Assembly: GCA_029859085.1 (NCBI GenBank)
Contig: JAOUDU010000053.1
Coordinates: 1 to 10,320 of the forward strand
Source: Gammaproteobacteria bacterium
GTDB taxonomy: Bacteria > Pseudomonadota > Gammaproteobacteria > Pseudomonadales > Halieaceae
Reading direction: 5' to 3'
Length of the DNA stretch: 10,320 nucleotides
Shown: positions 6,644 through 10,320 of the stretch, piece after piece
Numbering within the stretch: position 1 is the stretch's first letter
How the letters are laid out: each line of letters starts with the position of its first letter
Notes under the pieces: model-generated
Seen by the model: only the letters and a program-made list of their open reading frames with translations
The model's database searches: none
Told to the model about the DNA's origin: nothing
Position numbers and translations under genes: made by a program

Positions 6644-7048
6644 ATGCGCAGGACTACCAAAGCAGCTGTAGAGGATGAAGCCCAGATTGATTTGACGCCC
6701 ATGCTGGACGTCGTTTTCATCATGCTTATTTTCTTCATCGTCACCGCGTCCTTTATCAAGGAGGCGGGGATCGAGGTGAACCGGCCGGAAGCATCGACTT
6801 CCCAGCCCAAAGAGAATGTAAACATCCTGGTAGCTATCAGTGCCACCAATGAAATCTGGATGGACAAGCGTCGTGTGGACGTTCGCTCCGTGCGCGCCAA
6901 TATCGAGCGCCTTCATGCCGAGAACCCCAAGGGGGCCGTAGTAATCCAGGCTGACAATCTGTCCAATACCGAGACGGTTGCCGCGGTACTGGATGCCGCT
7001 CGCGAAGCGGGTGTGTACGACGTGTCCCTGGCCACCCAAGATAAGTAG
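6644..7048 (+). CDS. exbD: ExbD-type biopolymer transport protein
   Basis: A 134-residue ExbD/TolR family protein with a short cytoplasmic N-terminus, one membrane helix (about 20-37, DLTPMLDVVFIMLIFFIV) and a periplasmic domain. Asp22, in the motif PMLDVVF, matches the single membrane Asp (Asp25 of E. coli ExbD) needed for proton movement, so the motor's main protonatable residue is present. The periplasmic part (INILVAIS-like strand, RRVDVRSVRANIERL, AVVIQADNLSNTETV and DAAREAGVYDVSLATQ) follows the family pattern through to the end. It lies 13 bases after exbB with only a weak GAGAG ribosome binding site (6631-6635), and six bases before tonB. Confidence 0.94.
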   Translation: MRRTTKAAVEDEAQIDLTPMLDVVFIMLIFFIVTASFIKEAGIEVNRPEASTSQPKENVNILVAISATNEIWMDKRRVDVRSVRANIERLHAENPKGAVVIQADNLSNTETVAAVLDAAREAGVYDVSLATQDK

Positions 7049-7054
7049 TCGACT

Positions 7055-7663
7055 ATGAATCGCAACTCATTCAGGCTCTTGATCGGTGCGCTCCTGGCGT
7101 TGCCGGTTGCGGGCGGTCTGTTTTTCATCATGCAATACCTCATTGCTACGGCTAATCCCAAAATAGACGACAGCAAGAGAACAAAACTGGCTGATATTCT
7201 TATGCCAGAGCGTGAAATTGAAACCAATCTCAAAGATCAGAAACCCGACAAGGTGGAGGATCCTGAGGAGCCCCCACCCGATCTCGATTCACCCGATGTC
7301 GATATGGACATGGACGTGGAAGTGGTCAATATCGCGCCGAAAGCCCAGGTAGATGTGTCGATTTCGACTTCGGGTATGGCCTCAGGTGACGGCGAGTACC
7401 TGCCCATCGTGAAGGTTGCACCTATCTATCCCCGCCGGGCGCAAAGCCGGGGGATCAGCGGTTACTGTATTGTCGAGTATACGGTGACCACGTCAGGTGC
7501 CATACGCGATCCCAAGGCCGTGGATTGCCAGCCCAGTGGTGTATTTGAGGAGGCCTCGGTGAAGGCCTCGCTGAAGTTCAAGTACAAGCCCAGGGTGGTC
7601 GATGGTGTGCCCATAGAAGTCGGCGGTGTACAGAACAAGTTCACCTATGAGTTGGAAAATTGA
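7055..7663 (+). CDS. tonB: TonB2-type energy transducer
   Basis: A 202-residue TonB. Residues about 8-31 form the membrane anchor; 65-92 form a short acidic and proline-containing linker (EEPPPDLDSPDVDMDMD); 115-202 are the TonB C-terminal domain that contacts outer-membrane receptors, with the usual APIYPRRAQSRGISG (Tyr125-Pro126) and a closing strand KFTYELEN. It is much shorter in the Pro-rich spacer than E. coli TonB, as known for TonB2 proteins. The anchor contains no histidine, whereas E. coli TonB needs His20 there. The C-terminal domain has two cysteines, 138 and 158, that could pair in the periplasm. It starts six bases after exbD without a clear ribosome binding site, so coupling is likely. 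TolA is unlikely given the cluster content. Confidence 0.92.
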   Translation: MNRNSFRLLIGALLALPVAGGLFFIMQYLIATANPKIDDSKRTKLADILMPEREIETNLKDQKPDKVEDPEEPPPDLDSPDVDMDMDVEVVNIAPKAQVDVSISTSGMASGDGEYLPIVKVAPIYPRRAQSRGISGYCIVEYTVTTSGAIRDPKAVDCQPSGVFEEASVKASLKFKYKPRVVDGVPIEVGGVQNKFTYELEN

Positions 7664-7678
7664 AACGGTTAATGCGTT

Positions 7679-9019
7679 ATGAAATTGTTTAAGCCCCGGA
7701 CATGGATACAGGCCACACTGCTGGCTGTTCCGGTTGTTGCTGCCCAGGTGACACTGTCCCAACTGCAGGCCGGGCTGGGTTTGCACCCCCTGTCAGCGGC
7801 AGTGGCGCAGGAAAAAAAGGGTCCTGACACCCGGGAAACCCGTCGCACACCAGCCCTGCGAAACAATGTCTACGAAAAACTGGCGAAGGCACAGGAAGCG
7901 GCCGAGGCCAAGGACATGAGCGGTGCCGCGAGCATCCTCGATGAGATGATCTCGTCCGGTGGCAAGGGCGCGCTCAACAGTTACGAGCTGGCCAACGTAT
8001 ACAATCTGTACGCTTTCATTTACTACTCGCGGGAAGACTATGCCAAGGCCCTGAAGGCCTATGAAGAGGTGATCTCCCAGCCCGACATCCCGCTGGCAAT
8101 GGAGATCAATACCAAGTACACGATTGCCCAGCTGTATTTTGTCCAGGAGCAGTGGCAAAAAGGCATCGACGCCCTGCTGAGCTGGTTCAAGTTAACGGAC
8201 AAGCCAAACGCCAACGCTTATGTACTCCTGGCCCAGGGCTATTACCAGGTCCAGGATTACGACAAGGCCCTCCAGAACGTGGAAAAGGCCATCAATATGT
8301 ACAAGGCCGAGGATAAACTGCCGAAAGAACAGTGGTATAACCTGGCCCGCTTCCTGTACTTCGAGAAGGGCGATATCAACAAGACTGTCGACACTCTGGA
8401 AGAGCTGCTCAAGTACTACCCGAAGAAGGACTACTGGGTACAGGTATCCCACATGTACGGCGAGCAGAAAAAGGAAAAGCTCCAGCTGGCTGCGATGGAC
8501 ACCGCGTATGTGCAGAATATGCTGGATAAGGGTACGGAGCAGGTGACGATGGCCTACCTCTACCTCAACGGCGACATCCCCTACAGGGCCGGCAAGGTCA
8601 TGGAGAAGGGCCTGAAAAATGGCTCCATAGAGGGGACTTCAAAGAACTATGAAATCGCGGCCAGTGCCTGGCGCCAGGCCCAGGACCTGGACAAGGCCAT
8701 TGCCAACATGGAGCAGGCTGCAGCCAAGGCCGATGACGGCGAACTGTACTCGCGCCTGGGCAACATCTACCTGGATAGCGACCAGTTCGACAAGGCTATC
8801 ACTGCAATCAACAAGGGTTTGTCACGGGGTGGGGTAAAGCGCCCCGATACAGCCCGGCTCGTACTCGGGATGGCCTATTTCAACACCAAGCAATATGACA
8901 AGGCGCGAGAGGCCTTCAAAGCGGCGGGACGCGACGAGCGTTCGGCCAAGTATGCCGAGCAGTGGCTGCAATACCTGGATTCAGAACTCGATCGGCAGGC
9001 CAAACTGCGGGACGGCTGA
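7679..9019 (+). CDS. Exported tetratricopeptide-repeat protein of the TonB2-type operon
   Basis: The last gene of the operon encodes 446 residues. The N-terminus (KLFKPR, hydrophobic stretch to about 43, SAAVAQ before EKKG) looks like a long signal peptide, so the protein is probably periplasmic; there is no lipobox Cys. The rest is a chain of TPR-like helical hairpins, clearest at about 102-135 (YSREDYAKALKAYEEV), 178-208 (YYQVQDYDKALQNVEKAI), 215-246, 360-385 (NIYLDSDQFDKAITAINKGL) and 400-425 (MAYFNTKQYDKAREAFKAAG). TPR proteins make protein contacts. A TPR gene follows tonB2 in Vibrio-type clusters too, so a scaffold or partner role with the TonB motor is plausible, but no activity is shown. 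It begins 15 bases after tonB without a good ribosome binding site and ends just before a strong terminator. Confidence 0.88.
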   Translation: MKLFKPRTWIQATLLAVPVVAAQVTLSQLQAGLGLHPLSAAVAQEKKGPDTRETRRTPALRNNVYEKLAKAQEAAEAKDMSGAASILDEMISSGGKGALNSYELANVYNLYAFIYYSREDYAKALKAYEEVISQPDIPLAMEINTKYTIAQLYFVQEQWQKGIDALLSWFKLTDKPNANAYVLLAQGYYQVQDYDKALQNVEKAINMYKAEDKLPKEQWYNLARFLYFEKGDINKTVDTLEELLKYYPKKDYWVQVSHMYGEQKKEKLQLAAMDTAYVQNMLDKGTEQVTMAYLYLNGDIPYRAGKVMEKGLKNGSIEGTSKNYEIAASAWRQAQDLDKAIANMEQAAAKADDGELYSRLGNIYLDSDQFDKAITAINKGLSRGGVKRPDTARLVLGMAYFNTKQYDKAREAFKAAGRDERSAKYAEQWLQYLDSELDRQAKLRDG

Positions 9020-9051
9020 GGGCGCGGGCGCTATATTCCCGGCGGGGAAGG

Positions 9052-9081
9052 AAAAAAGGAGCTCATATGAGCTCCTTTTTT
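9052..9081. terminator. Bidirectional rho-independent terminator between the TPR gene and the cold-shock gene
   Basis: An 18-bp perfect palindrome (9058-9075, GGAGCTCATATGAGCTCC) is flanked by six A on the left (9052-9057) and six T on the right (9076-9081). Read on either strand it gives a GC-containing hairpin followed by a U-run. It lies 32 bases after the TPR stop and 23 bases after the end of the convergent cold-shock gene, so it should end both transcripts. Confidence 0.93.
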
Positions 9082-9104
9082 ATTGTCTCTTACCTTTGCG
9101 GGTA

Positions 9105-9311
9105 TTAGAGGGGGACGACATTCTCTGCTTGAGGGCCTTTCTGGCCATCAGTGACAGTGAACTGGACTTTTTGGCCGTCTGACAGAGTCTTGAAGCCTTC
9201 GCCCTTGATGGAGCTGAAATGGACAAAGACGTCAGGGCCATCTTCGCGCTCGATGAAGCCGAAACCCTTGGTCTCGTTAAACCATTTAACAGTGCCGGTT
9301 GTTGTAGACAT
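9105..9311 (-). CDS. CspA-family cold-shock protein
   Basis: A 68-residue single cold-shock domain that binds single-stranded nucleic acid and acts as an RNA chaperone in the cytoplasm. It shows [16 protein letters not shown] with RNP1 at Lys15-Ile20 and RNP2 VFVHF at 28-32, then the conserved QKVQFTV and GPQAENV, and is the usual family length. The start was set at the ATG at 9311-9309 ([11 protein letters not shown]). The frame stays open to an ATG at 9359, but that extension is not family-like and contains a hairpin typical of a leader. Upstream reads a weak AGG (9322-9320) and a long untranslated stretch, common for cold-shock genes. Which csp paralogue it is, and whether it is cold-induced, cannot be told from the sequence. 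Confidence 0.95.
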   Translation of the reverse strand: MSTTTGTVKWFNETKGFGFIEREDGPDVFVHFSSIKGEGFKTLSDGQKVQFTVTDGQKGPQAENVVPL

Positions 9312-9333
9312 ATCTATTACCTGTATTGCTTGC

Positions 9334-9352
9334 GGTGCCATGTCCAGGCACC
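9334..9352 (-). promoter_or_regulatory. Leader hairpin upstream of the cold-shock gene
   Basis: A perfect 6-bp inverted repeat, GGTGCC and GGCACC, with a 7-base loop lies 22 bases upstream of the csp ATG on the minus strand. It falls inside the presumed 5' untranslated leader. Cold-shock mRNAs are known to use leader structures to control translation and stability, so this may be part of such a switch; the pairing is seen, the role is inferred. Confidence 0.45.
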
Positions 9353-9448
9353 TTTTCATTTAGTAATTATTTATGGTTAACGTACCGATGATCTTGATGG
9401 AACTTCGACCGTGAGCATAAATACCGCTGAAACCCCTCAGCTCCCTGA

Positions 9449-9481
9449 AGTGTATCACCAAATTTGCCGGTTTGGCGTCAA
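9449..9481 (-). promoter_or_regulatory. Candidate promoter region of the cold-shock gene
   Basis: On the minus strand a good -35, TTGACG (9481-9476), is followed by a -10 area reading TGATACACT (9457-9449). No hexamer in it is both close to consensus and ideally spaced: TGATAC is 18 bases away and TACACT 21. Use would give a leader of about 130-140 bases, comparable to known cold-shock mRNAs. The interval between the two elements holds a CCAAA/TTTGG inverted repeat. Confidence 0.35.
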
Positions 9482-9587
9482 GGTTTTTCAAGAATTTTGG
9501 GAATATTGCCTTCTTTTCGCAGGTGGGTCCGGCCAGGTTTCAAGCTGCGGGTCGAGGGTATAAGCTTGGTGGCGCCAGACGGGGGGT

Positions 9588-10253
9588 ATGGATCCGGTGC
9601 GGATATTATTGGTTGAAGACGATTCCCAGCTGGGAGAGTCCCTGGAGGCCGCCCTCAGGCTGGAGCAGTACGCCGTCGACTGGCTGCGCACCGGCGAGCC
9701 GGTAAAGGCCGCGTTGGGCTCTACTCCTTACGACCTGCTGATCATCGACCTCGGCCTGCCCGGGGTGCCGGGTATGCAGGTGCTGCGGCAGCTGCGCGCG
9801 GACAAGCACAGGCTGCCCGTTCTCGTCCTGACTGCCCGCAATACAATAGCGGACCGCGTCGACGGACTCGATTCCGGGGCTGACGATTACCTCAGCAAGC
9901 CCTTTGATATAGCCGAATTATTCGCCAGGGTGCGGGCCCTGCTGCGCCGCAAGGGTGAGCAGCGCTCCACCCAGCTGCAGGCAGTCGGGATCTCCCTCGA
10001 CCCGGCAGACCGGCTGGTGAGCTTCCAGGGTCAGGCCGTTGACCTCACGGCCAGGGAGTTCGCCATCCTGGAAATATTGATGCGCAACGCGGGTCGTTAT
10101 GTCTCCAGGGCGCGGCTGGAGGAAGGCATTTACAGCTGGGGTGAGGAAGTAGAGTCCAATACCGTGGAGGTCTATATCTCGCGCCTGCGCAAACGCTTTG
10201 GCAGCAGTGCCATTGAAACCATGCGCGGCGTCGGTTACCGGGTCCCGGCGTGA
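9588..10253 (+). CDS. OmpR/PhoB-family two-component response regulator
   Basis: A 221-residue transcriptional regulator. Residues about 4-120 are a receiver domain with the acidic pair in ILLVEDD (Glu10, Asp11), phosphoryl-accepting Asp54 (LIIDLGLPG), Thr82 and Lys104 (LSKPF). Residues about 128-221 are a winged-helix DNA-binding domain with LTAREFAILEILMRN and EVYISRLRKRF, ending in GVGYRVPA. It resembles the QseB/PmrA/TctD branch, but target genes cannot be predicted. The ATG at 9588 is directly preceded by a G-run (9581-9586), too close to act as its ribosome binding site; GTG at 9597 is a real alternative, being well spaced from that run and giving the family-typical opening RILLVEDD. 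The stop TGA shares a base with the ATG of the next gene, the usual coupling of regulator and sensor kinase. Confidence 0.95.
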   Translation: MDPVRILLVEDDSQLGESLEAALRLEQYAVDWLRTGEPVKAALGSTPYDLLIIDLGLPGVPGMQVLRQLRADKHRLPVLVLTARNTIADRVDGLDSGADDYLSKPFDIAELFARVRALLRRKGEQRSTQLQAVGISLDPADRLVSFQGQAVDLTAREFAILEILMRNAGRYVSRARLEEGIYSWGEEVESNTVEVYISRLRKRFGSSAIETMRGVGYRVPA

Positions 10254-10320
10254 TGGCCTCGTTAAGAACCCGGATCGTCTGGATCCTGCTGGCCCTTATA
10301 CTGGTCGCCTGGGTGGCCTC
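10253..10320 (+). CDS. N-terminus of a membrane protein, probably the partner sensor histidine kinase
   Basis: Only the first 22 or so residues are inside the window. They start at an ATG that overlaps the regulator stop by one base (TGATG) and read as a short positive start (SLRTR) followed by a hydrophobic helix (IVWILLALILVAWVA), as at the N-terminus of inner-membrane histidine kinases. No kinase motif is visible; the call rests on position after an OmpR-family regulator. Confidence 0.7.
   Translation, partial: MASLRTRIVWILLALILVAWVA

Noticed and set aside
9067..9108. A 13-codon micro-ORF starting inside the terminator, with GGAG six bases before its ATG
   Set aside because: The apparent ribosome binding site and ATG are simply the terminator palindrome; it would lie past the hairpin of its own transcript.
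9312..9359. 16-residue N-terminal extension of the cold-shock protein
   Set aside because: The cold-shock domain starts at MSTTTG, the family is about 70 residues long, and the extension contains a leader hairpin.
9559..9564. TATAAG as a -10 for the response-regulator gene
   Set aside because: No acceptable -35 lies 15-19 bases upstream, so there is not enough for a promoter call.

Overview
The window reads as GC-rich chromosomal DNA from a gammaproteobacterium, probably a marine-type one. Three points support this. The order ptsP-lgt-thyA is a familiar gammaproteobacterial arrangement. The TonB cluster has the gene order of the Vibrio/Shewanella-type TonB2-TtpC system. ThyA carries a 13-residue insertion compared with the E. 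coli enzyme. I cannot name a genus from sequence alone; a Cellvibrionales/Halieaceae-like origin is only a guess. The window looks like stable core genome: I see no insertion sequence, integrase, tRNA, rRNA, CRISPR array or prophage gene.

Left part (1-3694): the 3' end of ptsP (nitrogen-PTS enzyme I) converges on a minus-strand NRDE/TANGO2-family gene. That gene is divergent from lgt (lipoprotein diacylglyceryl transferase), which overlaps thyA by four bases. folA follows thyA after nine bases in the same frame. lgt-thyA-folA is therefore a compact operon joining lipoprotein maturation with dTMP/folate metabolism.

Centre (3695-9081): a 227-bp AT-richer promoter region precedes a tightly packed six-gene operon: a DUF3450 periplasmic coiled-coil protein, a large TtpC-like ExbB/TolQ homologue with an exported N-terminal domain, a small ExbB, ExbD, a short TonB2-type TonB and an exported TPR protein. 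It ends at a strong bidirectional terminator. By comparison with Vibrio TonB2 systems, the products should form an inner-membrane, proton-driven motor that energises outer-membrane transport through TonB. The DUF3450 and TPR proteins are the poorly understood parts. By eye alignment, the pore glutamate of E. coli ExbB (E176) is Gln in the large homologue and Arg in the small one, while both channel threonines are kept at exact spacing.

Right part (9082-10320): a minus-strand CspA-family cold-shock gene has a long 5' leader. Divergent from it is an OmpR-family response regulator, which overlaps by one base the start of a membrane protein that is presumably its sensor kinase and is cut by the window edge.
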